A DNA stretch of 64,000 bases from NCBI GenBank assembly GCA_023402175.1, contig JAEXCN010000353.1, positions 14,244 through 78,243 on the forward strand, written 5' to 3'. The notes under the pieces are model-generated. The model was not told where the DNA came from. It ran no database searches and saw only the letters and a list, made by a program, of their open reading frames with translations. The position numbers and the translations under genes were made by a program. This DNA is from Pseudomonadota bacterium (GTDB taxonomy: Bacteria; Myxococcota_A; Polyangia; Polyangiales; Polyangiaceae). Positions 23,177 to 31,487 of the stretch are shown here, piece by piece. Each line of letters begins with the position of its first letter. Within the stretch, counting starts at the first letter, position 1.

Positions 23177-24985
23177 TCAGTGAACGGGCAGCTGAAAGGT
23201 CGTCGAGGTGCGAAGGCCCATCCCGCCCGGATATCCGTAGCTCGCCCAGTTGGCGAGGCCCCAGACGGTCATCGTGAACGGGCCATCGCTACGGATGTGA
23301 TGGGCACCGTCGGTGCAGGTCCCGCCGGGATACGTCAGCGGCGCGAGCTGGCGAGAGAGCTCGACGTACGTCCATTCGTAGTCGGCGGTGATGGGCTCCC
23401 AATCCGGCAGCGCGCCAGCGCAGTCGAGCGTCACGTCCTGGAATACGCCGTTCGTCCTCCGGCGCGTCACGAACACGGCGCTGCGCTCGTAGGTGTAATC
23501 GGAGAAGAACCTGTACGAGTCGAGCCACTGCTGCGTCGGGACGGACATCACCGTCTCCGGATCGCCGAGTCCTTGATTCGAGCCCAAGCTCGCGGTCCCC
23601 GTCATCGCGCTGGCCACGAAGAAGGGATGATCGCGGTCCTGACTACGCACGACGAACGGGATGTTCGTGAAGAATCGCACGAGCTCGCCGGACCCGATCG
23701 TGCTGGGCGCGCCGACCGGCTGCACGGGCTCGTAGACGAGCGTCGTGCCGTCCGCGGCGCCGACCATCTTGATCACGCTCGGATCCTGAGACCGATCCGC
23801 TCGTGTCCCGGCCATGCGCGCGCGATCCGGGGCAGGTAGAACGGCGTATTCGCTGCCCCAGGCCGAGAGGGGCGGAATCTGCTTGTTCTCGCTGTCGACG
23901 TAAGACAGTCCGACAGGGAGCTGCATGCCCGTATGGCCACCGAAGACGCCGACCGGCCTGCTGCTCTCGAGAATCGAGCCCACGAGCTCCTTCGACTGAA
24001 TGAGCTGCAGTACCTCGCCACGCTGCAATCGAAAGTTCGCGACCACGTTGGCGGGCGATTTCGAGACGCCCCCGCCGCCCGCGATATCGACCTTCGGAAG
24101 GAGATCGACAGCGGTGTCATCCTCGACGGCGACGATCTGCACGGTGGGCTTGCCAGGCTGGCTTCCCAGGACGCTGGTGAGGACGCCTCGGCCGAAGACG
24201 TCGTCCTTGCCGCCCCACGAGCTCATCAGGATGTAGTTCTTGCGGAAGGATGTCGTCGGCAAGAGCAGCGTCGCGCTCGGGGTCATGCTGTTCGCGCCGC
24301 CGTAGGGGAAGATCGAATACATCGATACAGGAACGTCGGTCGTAGCGAATACCGAGCTCGATATTCCAGTCGTCGGAATTGCGAGCGACCTGTCGAAGAG
24401 GGGTGTCACACCGGCAGGACAGCGAATTGCGGGGCTGCCTTCGGTGACCTCGTTCGACACGAAGACGACGGCTCCACTGCCGGGCGGGATCGGCCCCTCG
24501 AGCTTCTTGTGCGTCACCTTGCCGTCCTCGACGATCGGGACCCACAACGCGCCGTCGAGCGACTTCTTCTCCCCCTTGTACGTGACTTCGACGGTGGCGG
24601 GCGCCGTCCAGTCGTTCGCCACGAAGAAAGCGGCGCAGCCGCCGCGCTGCACATCGCCGTCTACGGCGGCGGTGATCGCGAACGAACAACCAAGGCTACC
24701 TTCGTTGATCGATGCGGCGGCACACGGCGCGATGCACTCGCCGTTGCCGCAGGCGGTATCCGCAGGGCACTCCTTGATGACGTTCCCGTCGCAATCGCGG
24801 ACGGAGCGGAGATCGCGCGAGCAGACCAGCCCGGAGCATTCGGGCGGAGCGGCGTCGCTCCCGGCATCGCCATCGGCGGGGGCAGGGAACTGTTCGGGTC
24901 GTGTCGTGAACGAGCTTCGATCGGACCCGCACCCTGCCCATCCGGCAGCGGCGACGAACAGAAGACAATGAAGCGACCTGCGCAT
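23177..24985 (-). CDS. Cassette C gene 8: lipoprotein with IgGFc-binding N-terminal-family domain
   Basis: A 602-residue lipoprotein (G-W-A-G-C-G-S lipobox) with Cys-rich lead (C-S-R-D-L-R-S-V, D-T-A-C-G-N-G-E-C) and the same beta-rich domain as at 2662 and 20117 (P-S-A-T-L-L-L-P-T-T, K-N-Y-I-L-M-S, V-R-S-Q-D-R-D-H-P-F). It is more divergent than A and B are from each other: the end reads P-G-G-M-G-L-R in place of V-A-G-T-G-L-R. The frame stays open upstream to 26359, but that part is the antiparallel shadow of the RCC1 gene; the ATG at 24983-24985 follows a purine-rich AGGAAAG. It is convergent with the B ninth gene, 56 bases away, with no clear terminator between. Confidence 0.84.
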   Translation of the reverse strand: MRRSLHCLLFVAAAGWAGCGSDRSSFTTRPEQFPAPADGDAGSDAAPPECSGLVCSRDLRSVRDCDGNVIKECPADTACGNGECIAPCAAASINEGSLGCSFAITAAVDGDVQRGGCAAFFVANDWTAPATVEVTYKGEKKSLDGALWVPIVEDGKVTHKKLEGPIPPGSGAVVFVSNEVTEGSPAIRCPAGVTPLFDRSLAIPTTGISSSVFATTDVPVSMYSIFPYGGANSMTPSATLLLPTTSFRKNYILMSSWGGKDDVFGRGVLTSVLGSQPGKPTVQIVAVEDDTAVDLLPKVDIAGGGGVSKSPANVVANFRLQRGEVLQLIQSKELVGSILESSRPVGVFGGHTGMQLPVGLSYVDSENKQIPPLSAWGSEYAVLPAPDRARMAGTRADRSQDPSVIKMVGAADGTTLVYEPVQPVGAPSTIGSGELVRFFTNIPFVVRSQDRDHPFFVASAMTGTASLGSNQGLGDPETVMSVPTQQWLDSYRFFSDYTYERSAVFVTRRRTNGVFQDVTLDCAGALPDWEPITADYEWTYVELSRQLAPLTYPGGTCTDGAHHIRSDGPFTMTVWGLANWASYGYPGGMGLRTSTTFQLPVH

Positions 24986-25011
24986 GGGAGACTTTCCTCG
25001 CTCGAACGCCG

Positions 25012-26376
25012 TTACTGGAACACCACCGGGGCTGGCGCGTGGAGCTCGGCATCGCGCGCTCCGCGCCCGAGCTGGCCGAGGAGATTGTCTCCCCAGCACG
25101 CCACGGCCCCGCTCCGAAGGAGGGCACACACCGATCGGTCCATCACCGCGAGCCCTACGGCCTCGTCCGTCAGCTGCTCGATCCGGCGGGCGGTCGGCTG
25201 ATCGACACCGGCGTCCGGGCCCACCTGACCGCTCTCGTTCGCTCCCCAGCAGTACACAGCACCGTTCGAGGCGATGATGCACGTATCGGCGCCGCCTGCC
25301 GCGATGTCGACGGCGTACACCCCCTCGGGAAGGACGACGCGCGAGGGCAGCGGCTCGTCGACCTTCCGTCCGGAGCCGAGCTGGCCATGGTCGTTCTTCC
25401 CCCAGCAATGGACTTCTCCGCGATGGAGCGCACACGCGTGTGCGGCGCCGGCCGTCACGTGCGAGACCTGCGAAAGCGCGATCGCAGCGGGGATCGGATC
25501 TCGAACCAGCGACGACAGACGCCCGAGCGCCTCGCCCGTGCCGCCACCCCAAGACACGAGCTCTCCAGCCTCCGAGACGACGAAGCTCGTCGTCGAGGTC
25601 CCGGCGAAAGATCGCGGAGCGAACGTCACGCCGTCGGCACGAGCCGGCGCAGTCGCCGAGCCGGCATCCGCCGCGGTCGCGCGCGCGAGCTGCTGAGCAT
25701 CGTTCGTTCCCCACGACCAGAGCCGACCGTCCGTGCCGGCGGCCAGGGCGAACGTGCCGGCGAGCGTCACGGACTTCGCCTCGAGGCCTGCGAGCTCGGC
25801 CGGCTCGGGATGGGGCGCGCTCGAAGGCGACGCTCCGCGTCCGAGCTGTCCCCACGCGTCGGAGCCGAAGCACGTGACGGCGCCAGCGGTAGTCACGACG
25901 CAGGTCGTGCCGGCCTCGCCGTCGCCGGTCGCCGTGAGGCTTGCTGCGTTCGAGATGCCGGCGACCTCGGCCGGTGCTCCTTCGAACGGCGGGATCGCGC
26001 CGGCATCGTTCGCGCCGATGCCGAGCTGCCCGGAACGGTTCGCGCCCCAGCATCGAACAGAGCCGCCTTGAAGAATGGCGCACGCGTGCGCGCCTCCACG
26101 AGCGGCGATCTGCGTGGCGCACGGCGTTGCGGCGCAGCTCACGGCGAAGTCGTAGGAACGCGCGGCAGCGTCGAGGTCCGCCGCATCGGCTCCGGCATCC
26201 ACGTCGGGTGTGCTCGCAGCGTCGTCCACGGGCGTGCCCGGCGCTGCATCCCGCTCGCCGTCGTCCGCCGCCGTCGGCGCATCCGTCGACGAGCACGCGA
26301 TCATCGCAATGGCTGCGCCGAGTGGCGCCCCGAGAAACCACGCCGTGCGGCGCATGCATGCGACCCGACCGATCAT
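25012..26376 (-). CDS. Cassette C gene 7: RCC1-type seven-bladed propeller lipoprotein
   Basis: A 454-residue lipoprotein (A-M-I-A-C-S-S lipobox) with an acidic linker, lead S-C-A-A-T-P-C-A and seven blades (C-W-G-A-N-R-S-G-Q-L-G, C-F-G-S-D-A-W-G-Q-L-G, W-S-W-G-T-N-D, V-S-W-G-G-G, C-W-G-K-N-D-H-G-Q-L-G, C-W-G-A-N-E-S-G-Q-V-G, C-W-G-D-N-L-L-G-Q-L-G). Blades 3 and 4 both lack the Cys pair, while A and B lack it only in blade 4. The ATG at 26374-26376 overlaps the gene 6 stop (ATGA); a second ATG at 26355 would also leave an intact signal peptide. It lies 26 bases before gene 8. Confidence 0.86.
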   Translation of the reverse strand: MIGRVACMRRTAWFLGAPLGAAIAMIACSSTDAPTAADDGERDAAPGTPVDDAASTPDVDAGADAADLDAAARSYDFAVSCAATPCATQIAARGGAHACAILQGGSVRCWGANRSGQLGIGANDAGAIPPFEGAPAEVAGISNAASLTATGDGEAGTTCVVTTAGAVTCFGSDAWGQLGRGASPSSAPHPEPAELAGLEAKSVTLAGTFALAAGTDGRLWSWGTNDAQQLARATAADAGSATAPARADGVTFAPRSFAGTSTTSFVVSEAGELVSWGGGTGEALGRLSSLVRDPIPAAIALSQVSHVTAGAAHACALHRGEVHCWGKNDHGQLGSGRKVDEPLPSRVVLPEGVYAVDIAAGGADTCIIASNGAVYCWGANESGQVGPDAGVDQPTARRIEQLTDEAVGLAVMDRSVCALLRSGAVACWGDNLLGQLGRGARDAELHAPAPVVFQ

Positions 26377-27605
26377 GGCGTCGATCCCTTCAGCGCGAAG
26401 CCGTCCCCGACGAGCCAGCTGTCGGTGCCGTTTCCGTGAATACCGAAGATGCCTCTCGGGACGAAGTCATGGCCCATCGCAAGCGATCCCGCCGTCATGG
26501 AAGCGCCGTCCCAGCGGATGAGATGGATGTAGACGTACGGCTCGGAGACCGGCACGAAGACGTGGTTCCAGTCTCGCGCCCATACCTCGTGCCGCGGCGG
26601 ACGGTCCGACTCCGTCGCGGTCCGACGAAGCCGTCCGTTCGGCACCTGCAGTGTGTTCAGTTTTATCGTCGAGGCTGTCCCGAGCGTCATGTATCTCGCG
26701 TCGAGATCGAAATGCTTGGTGTAGCTGTTGTACGTGTACAGATATCCAAATAGGAAGATTCGCTGCTTCTCGTCGGGCGCATCCGTTACGTCTGCAGCGA
26801 CTGGCACGAAGCCCTTCACTGCCGTCGTTCCCGGCAGAGCCGTGTTGAAGATCGACGCGCCGTCGGCCGAGAGGGCGAGGACGTAAGGAAACCGATTCGG
26901 AGGTTTGCCGACCGTCAAGACCTCCGAGGGGCCTTGTACGTATCCCGCCGCGTACGTTCCGAGGCCCGGTCGGCTGAAGACGGTCGTGATTCGAAGGTCG
27001 GGGATGTCGATCGGGTGAGGCGAGACGGCGGTACCGTCGTAGTGGTCGAGCAGCCCGTCCTCGCGCACGAACCACACGTCCGCATCGCTCGTCCCGGTGA
27101 TCGCGCGGAAGCCCGACGTGTACCCCGTCTCGACGCGACGCCACTCTCCGGCCGCATTCCGATTGAACAGAAGCCCGAGCTCGCCTCCGACCCACACGCT
27201 GGTCCCAGTGGCCCAGACGACCGAGAGCGCGTGATGAACGCGGAGCTCCGTCGTCCAGCTCGTGCCGTCGTAGTGGAGCACGAAGCCTTCGGCGGTCACG
27301 CTCCAGACGTCGTTCGACGCGACCTCCCGCACGCTCTGGAGCGAGAGCGGCAAGCCGACGTCCGACGTCGGGAGCTTCGTCTCGCAGTAGCCGGCGTCTC
27401 CGCAGATGAGCGGACGTTCGGCGTCCGGCGCCCCTTCGGCGTCGGTCTCGCGCCCTCCGTCTTCGATCACACCGCCGTCGTTCGATGTCGTCCCGCCGGC
27501 ATCACCGGCAGCTTCGACGACGGTCGCCGGATCCTCGGCTCCGCTGGCGGTGCACGCCGCGATCGCGCCGAGCAGTGCCGCCGCAGCGTAGTGGATGTGC
27601 CTCAT
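26373..27605 (-). CDS. Cassette C gene 6: degenerate WG-repeat propeller lipoprotein
   Basis: A 410-residue lipoprotein (A-I-A-A-C-T-A lipobox) with an acidic/Gly linker and the lead L-I-C-G-D-A-G-Y-C-E-T, which corresponds to I-C-S-D-D-N-F-C-H-T in A. Blades are recognisable but worn: A-S-N-D-V-W-S-V-T, V-W-A-T-G-T-S-V-W, T-S-D-A-D-V-W-F-V, W-A-R-D-W-N-H-V-F and a final G-T-D-S-W-L-V-G-D-G-F-A-L-K. Length and position equal A and B gene 6 almost exactly, so it is the same gene after faster divergence rather than a different one. Both ends overlap neighbours by ATGA. The frame stays open upstream to 28352, which is a shadow of gene 5. Confidence 0.78.
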   Translation of the reverse strand: MRHIHYAAAALLGAIAACTASGAEDPATVVEAAGDAGGTTSNDGGVIEDGGRETDAEGAPDAERPLICGDAGYCETKLPTSDVGLPLSLQSVREVASNDVWSVTAEGFVLHYDGTSWTTELRVHHALSVVWATGTSVWVGGELGLLFNRNAAGEWRRVETGYTSGFRAITGTSDADVWFVREDGLLDHYDGTAVSPHPIDIPDLRITTVFSRPGLGTYAAGYVQGPSEVLTVGKPPNRFPYVLALSADGASIFNTALPGTTAVKGFVPVAADVTDAPDEKQRIFLFGYLYTYNSYTKHFDLDARYMTLGTASTIKLNTLQVPNGRLRRTATESDRPPRHEVWARDWNHVFVPVSEPYVYIHLIRWDGASMTAGSLAMGHDFVPRGIFGIHGNGTDSWLVGDGFALKGSTP

Positions 27606-28777
27606 GGAAGTGCTCCCCAGTGGAAGAGGCCGCCGTCTCCGCCGATCCAGACGTCGTCCGACGCGGATCCCCAGACGGCCCTGAAGGTCCCCTCGTGATC
27701 GGTGGCGATGGGCGACCAAATTGTGCCGTCGAAGTGCAACACCGTCCCGTCCTCGCCGCCTGCCCAGATGTCGTTCGGAGTGATTCCGAAGATGGCATGG
27801 AGGACGGATGTCGTGCCGGTATCCTCGAAGTGCCAGGCAGACCCGTCGTAATGAAGGATCGCGCCGTGCTCGCCGGCCGCCCAGAGCTCGTCGTCGTGTC
27901 CCCACGCGGCGCGCAGGTTGACCTGAGACACGACGGGTACCACGACGCCTCGCTCGAGGGCCGGCGTGCCGGCGTCGCCGGACGGCGAAACGGCATAACG
28001 GACGACGGACGCGCGATCTCCGACGAGCCAGAGAGCCTTGTCCGGTACGAGGTATTGCGCGCGCACTCCGATGTCCGTCTGCGGCTGGTTGCCCAGTGGA
28101 TCGAGCGCGTCGGGCTGGTAGCTGACTTTCGCGGAAGCGAAGTCGAGCTTTGCGAAGTACTTGGCTCTGTAATAAGCGCCAGACTTGTATCCCGGCGCGA
28201 AGCCGACGAACGTTTCGCCGTTCGGCAGGACGGAGACGCCTGCGATGCTGCGGTAGTTGTCGACGCCTTCGACGAGCTCTTCCGTCCGTGCGGTGCGGAC
28301 CGTGTCGGAGGCGAGCCCTCTCCGCAGGACGAGCGGCCCCGCAACGGCCCACATCTCGTCCGCCGAAAGGAAGATGCCGTAGAACGTCTCACCGAGCTGC
28401 GACTCGACCGAGGTCCATTGCTTCCCGTCCCAGTGCATCAGGACGCCGCCGGAGCCGCTCGCCCAGACATCGTCCTTCGAGCGTCCGCTCATGGCGGCAA
28501 TGGCACCGGAGGTGAGCGGGCTCGTGACCTTGCAGAGGTTGCCAATCGCGCACGGGATGACCGCTGCTTCGTCGGCCGCGTCCGAGACCGCTCCGTCGTT
28601 CGATGTACCCGCGTCGGACTCGGGGATGACGACGGGACCTTGTTCGCCGGACGGACCGGTGCCTTCCGAAGCGGCGCACGCTGCGACGAGGACGAGGCCG
28701 AGGAGCGCGCCCCCGCTCATCAGTGTCGCTGCGCGCGGGCGAGGGAAGCGCCGCAGATGATGGCTTGCGAAGATCAT
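27602..28777 (-). CDS. Cassette C gene 5: WG-repeat propeller lipoprotein
   Basis: A 391-residue lipoprotein (hydrophobic segment ending L-V-A-A-C-A-A) with acidic linker and Cys lead (V-I-P-C-A-I-G-N-L-C). Blades include R-S-K-D-D-V-W-A-S-G, A-W-G-H-D-D-E-L-W-A-A-G, I-F-G-I-T-P-N-D-I-W-A-G-G and V-W-G-S-A-S-D-D-V-W-I-G-G, each followed by G-x-[VI]-L-H-[YF]-D-G strands; the middle blades are weak. The ATG at 28775-28777 overlaps the gene 4 stop (ATGA). The frame is open upstream to 28867, inside gene 4, and that extension is rejected. It corresponds to the genes at 7165 and 16232, somewhat shorter (391 against 424 and 415). Confidence 0.82.
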   Translation of the reverse strand: MIFASHHLRRFPRPRAATLMSGGALLGLVLVAACAASEGTGPSGEQGPVVIPESDAGTSNDGAVSDAADEAAVIPCAIGNLCKVTSPLTSGAIAAMSGRSKDDVWASGSGGVLMHWDGKQWTSVESQLGETFYGIFLSADEMWAVAGPLVLRRGLASDTVRTARTEELVEGVDNYRSIAGVSVLPNGETFVGFAPGYKSGAYYRAKYFAKLDFASAKVSYQPDALDPLGNQPQTDIGVRAQYLVPDKALWLVGDRASVVRYAVSPSGDAGTPALERGVVVPVVSQVNLRAAWGHDDELWAAGEHGAILHYDGSAWHFEDTGTTSVLHAIFGITPNDIWAGGEDGTVLHFDGTIWSPIATDHEGTFRAVWGSASDDVWIGGDGGLFHWGALP

Positions 28778-29982
28778 TTGGCCGTCGTCTCCGGTCCGCT
28801 TTCGCAAGGGGCGACGAGGCACTTTCCTTCGGCGCACACCTGATCCGGAAGGCAGGTCTTCCCGCATGCCCCGCAGTTGCGGTTGTCGACCCGGATGTCG
28901 ACCTCACATCCGTTGTCCGGGAGTGCATCGCAGTCGGCGTAGCCGTCCTCGCATCGGCCTCCGCAGACGCCGTGCGTGCAGGCCGCCGCGAAATGCGGTG
29001 AATACGTGCCTGGACAGATGCGGTTGCACGCGCCGCAATTGTTCGGATCTTCGTCGAGCCGCTCGCAGGTGCTCCCGCAGAGCGTCTCCGCATCATCCTC
29101 GCATGCGCAGACGTACCGGTTCCCGGTGGTCAGGATGCATTGCTTGCCTGGAGCGCACGTGTCGCCGCAGAAGGCGCAATTCGCGTTGTCGTGGATCGCG
29201 GTCTCGCAACCGTCGCTGGTGTCGCCGTTGCAGTTGGCCCTGTTCGGATCGTTGCACTTGGTTTTTCCGCAAGTGGCGCTGCCGCAGCCGTAGTGCATGT
29301 CCGCGGGAAGCTTCGGCAGGCTCGGCCCCGTGGGGTCACAAGCGTTGCCACACGCTCCGCAATTGGCGTCATCGTAATTGAAGTTCGTGCAGAGGCCGTT
29401 TCCGCAGTCGTCCGGTAGGCCGAAATACATGGCCATCATGTCGCAAAGGGACAAGCATTTGCCGAGCGTACAGGACTTGCCCTCCGGACACGCGTAGCCG
29501 CAATCGCCGCAATTGTCGTTGTCGAACAGGATGTCGACTTCGCAGCCGTTCGTGGGATCGTTGTCACAATCCGCGCCCTGGTTGCCCGTGCCGGAAGCGG
29601 CATTGCCGCACGCGAAGGTGCATTGTCCGTCGACGCAACTCCAGTTCGAGTCGACGCCGTTCCCGCAGCGGATCCCGCATCCGCCGCAGTTCTCGTTGTC
29701 ACGCGAGAGATCGACGTCACAAGGGTAGGCCGACGATGGGCACGTCGCGCGCGGCGCGGCGCACGTCGTCACCGCGCACATCGGCACGTCGGGTGATGTA
29801 GCGGTGCCGGAGTCGAGTCCTGCGTCCGGCGACGTGAACCCGGTGCTCTCGTTGCACAAGCCTTGGCCGCAATCGCGGCCGACGAAGACGTCTCGGTCGC
29901 TGCTGCACGCGGATGCTGCCGCGACGGGCAGCACGATCGCGGCGGCGGCGGCCCACACATGGCGCGAGCGTGAAAAGATCAT
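28774..29982 (-). CDS. Cassette C gene 4: Cys-rich lipoprotein with NCGACG repeats
   Basis: A 402-residue lipoprotein (A-A-S-A-C-S-S lipobox) with six N-C-x-x-C-x-x-x-C repeats: G-C-G-I-R-C, D-C-G-Y-A-C, A-C-G-N-A-C, a variant N-C-A-F-C-G-D-T-C, the deviating fifth N-C-G-A-C-N-R-I-C, and A-C-G-K-T-C. Repeat order and spacing follow A and B, with D-C-D-x-x-P-[DT]-N-G-C-E-V-D-I units between. Length equals the A copy exactly (402). The ATG at 29980-29982 overlaps the TPR gene stop (ATGA), tighter than the 54- and 31-base gaps in A and B. It is probably a surface-exposed disulfide-rich protein. Confidence 0.86.
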   Translation of the reverse strand: MIFSRSRHVWAAAAAIVLPVAAASACSSDRDVFVGRDCGQGLCNESTGFTSPDAGLDSGTATSPDVPMCAVTTCAAPRATCPSSAYPCDVDLSRDNENCGGCGIRCGNGVDSNWSCVDGQCTFACGNAASGTGNQGADCDNDPTNGCEVDILFDNDNCGDCGYACPEGKSCTLGKCLSLCDMMAMYFGLPDDCGNGLCTNFNYDDANCGACGNACDPTGPSLPKLPADMHYGCGSATCGKTKCNDPNRANCNGDTSDGCETAIHDNANCAFCGDTCAPGKQCILTTGNRYVCACEDDAETLCGSTCERLDEDPNNCGACNRICPGTYSPHFAAACTHGVCGGRCEDGYADCDALPDNGCEVDIRVDNRNCGACGKTCLPDQVCAEGKCLVAPCESGPETTAK

Positions 29983-30746
29983 GGTCCAACTTTCGTGATG
30001 GATTGGCCCGCGCAGCTCGACTCGACGCGGCGCGTGAGCGGGCCCTTCGGGCGACTCGCCAGGAACGCGGTCGCCTCCTGGAGCGCCTCGGCGCGGCGGC
30101 CGAGGCTGCAGAGGACGACGACCCGCTCGGCTGCGCGATCGGCTGCAAACCAGCCGTCCGGGAACTCTCGTGCGTGCTCGCTGAGGAGCGCGAGTGCTCT
30201 CTCTCCGTCACCCTGCGCGAGTGCTTCCCGCGCGCCCGTGATGAGGCGCGCTTCGCGCTCCAGCGTGTCGGCGGATGCTGCTCGAGCGGTCGGTACCGGT
30301 GCTTCTGGAACGCCGGGCGCCGCGGTAGCCTTCTTCGACGGAGCGCGGGGCGCGAGAGGTGCTTCTGGAACGCTCGGCAGCGAGTCGACGGACACCGACG
30401 GGACGGCGATCGCCCTCTCCGGCTCTCGAGCGGGCTCGACTGGTTGCGGCGGCGCCGGTGCCGGTGCCGTGAGCGCCGCTGGGTCGGTGACGGAAGCTGG
30501 TTCCGAACGGGAGAGATGAATCGTCACACCGACGAGCGCGAGGACGGCGCACGACGAGCCGACGATCCATGCGAGCTTACCTGCGCCGCCGCGGGCCGCC
30601 GTGGACGCAGCCGACGCCGTGCTCGCCTCGCGCAGGTATGCTGTTTGGATTTTGCCGAAAATGTGGTCGGCGCCCGCGTCGGTGAGCTTGTATCGATCCG
30701 CGAGCGGCGCGAGGAGAGACGGCTTCTTTTCGGGTTCGATGCTCAT
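29979..30746 (-). CDS. Cassette C gene 3: membrane protein with periplasmic TPR-like domain, putative anti-sigma factor
   Basis: 255 residues: a cytoplasmic part of about 55 residues (L-A-D-R-Y-K-L-T-D-A-G-A-D), a transmembrane helix (L-A-W-I-V-G-S-S-C-A-V-L-A-L-V-G-V), a Pro/Ala linker with a Ser-Val-Asp-Ser-Leu-Pro-Ser motif also seen in B (S-V-D-A-L-P-S), then a helical C-terminal domain (G-A-R-E-A-L-A-Q-G-D-G-E-R-A-L-A-L-L ... L-G-R-R-A-E-A-L-Q). The ATG at 30744-30746 overlaps the sigma stop (ATGA). Layout equals the genes at 9699 and 14063. It lacks a zinc anti-sigma motif, so control of the sigma factor is inferred from position. Confidence 0.7.
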   Translation of the reverse strand: MSIEPEKKPSLLAPLADRYKLTDAGADHIFGKIQTAYLREASTASAASTAARGGAGKLAWIVGSSCAVLALVGVTIHLSRSEPASVTDPAALTAPAPAPPQPVEPAREPERAIAVPSVSVDSLPSVPEAPLAPRAPSKKATAAPGVPEAPVPTARAASADTLEREARLITGAREALAQGDGERALALLSEHAREFPDGWFAADRAAERVVVLCSLGRRAEALQEATAFLASRPKGPLTRRVESSCAGQSITKVGP

Positions 30747-31414
30747 TTGTATCTCCAGCCGTCGCGCGCACGGCGTCTCCCCATGGCGGCCTCGACCTGC
30801 TCGCGCGCGAGGCGCAGCCGGCTCGCCGCCGTCCGCGGATTGATGTCGAGGATGAGGGCGATCTCGCTCATCGGTTTCTCCTCGAGCTCCGCAAGGACGA
30901 GCACGGCGCGGCGCTCGGGTTCGAGTCCGTCGAGGATCTCCTCGAGGATGCGCACGCTCTCGACGTTCTCGACGTGCCTCTCGGGTGACGACTCCATTCC
31001 GCCAGGCAAGATCTCCAGGTCCACGCCGTGCTCGGTGCGTGCGGTCCGGCGCTGATGCGACCGCCGGTGGTGCTGAACGACGCGGAAGAGGATCGAGAAC
31101 AGCCACGCACGCTCCGATCCGAGCTCGGTATGGCCATCGGCCAGTCGGAGCGCTCTGAGGAAGGTCTCCTGAACCACGTCGTCGGCTTCGACGACCGGGA
31201 TCCCGAGGCGACGCGCGCTCGTCCACACGTACTCGACGTGAGTACGGTAGAGTCGAATGAACGCTCGTGACGTCGGATCGCCGAGCTCGGTGGCGCGCAC
31301 GCTCGTATTGCTATGCGCATCGCACGGCGCAGGCGACGTGATCGTGGCGTCGTCGAGCGGCAGTGCTCGATCGGCGCGGAGATGACTGCTCCAAGACAGA
31401 GCCATCGTCCGCAT
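30743..31414 (-). CDS. Cassette C gene 2: ECF-type RNA polymerase sigma factor
   Basis: Up to 223 residues; starts at 31414 or codon 4 (31405), with about 45 poorly conserved leading residues that suggest the real start could be further in. Region 2 has F-I-R-L-Y-R-T-H-V-E-Y-V-W, D-D-V-V-Q-E-T-F-L-R-A-L and A-W-L-F-S-I-L-F. Region 4 has R-R-A-V-L-V-L-A-E-L-E-E-K-P-M-S-E-I-A-L-I-L-D and a recognition helix with R-T-A-A-S-R-L-R-L-A-R. Region 4 differs clearly from A and B, so its promoter set is likely separate. It is coupled to the TPR gene by ATGA. The 73-base gap upstream contains a TTTTTCG stretch on the coding strand. Confidence 0.87.
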   Translation of the reverse strand: MRTMALSWSSHLRADRALPLDDATITSPAPCDAHSNTSVRATELGDPTSRAFIRLYRTHVEYVWTSARRLGIPVVEADDVVQETFLRALRLADGHTELGSERAWLFSILFRVVQHHRRSHQRRTARTEHGVDLEILPGGMESSPERHVENVESVRILEEILDGLEPERRAVLVLAELEEKPMSEIALILDINPRTAASRLRLAREQVEAAMGRRRARDGWRYK

Positions 31415-31487
31415 AGCTCCCGCAACGCGTCTCGTTCATCACGAAAAACGCTCGAGCCATGCCGGGCGACGAGCCCAGCCGTTTCGC

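Noticed and set aside
2662..24985. Antibody-binding activity suggested by the IgGFc family name
   Set aside because: The name derives from animal proteins; nothing in these sequences shows immunoglobulin binding.
23177..26359. A 1060-codon open frame that would fuse the IgGFc-family protein to about 458 upstream residues
   Set aside because: The upstream part is Arg/Cys-rich shadow of the RCC1 gene in another frame; a proper lipoprotein signal peptide begins at 24985.
4471..26376. RCC1 repeats as a sign of transfer from eukaryotes or of nucleotide-exchange activity
   Set aside because: RCC1-type propellers are common in exported bacterial proteins; base composition matches the surroundings.
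26373..28352. A 659-codon open frame extending cassette C gene 6
   Set aside because: The extension overlaps gene 5 out of frame; a lipobox-bearing start at 27605 overlaps the preceding stop by ATGA.
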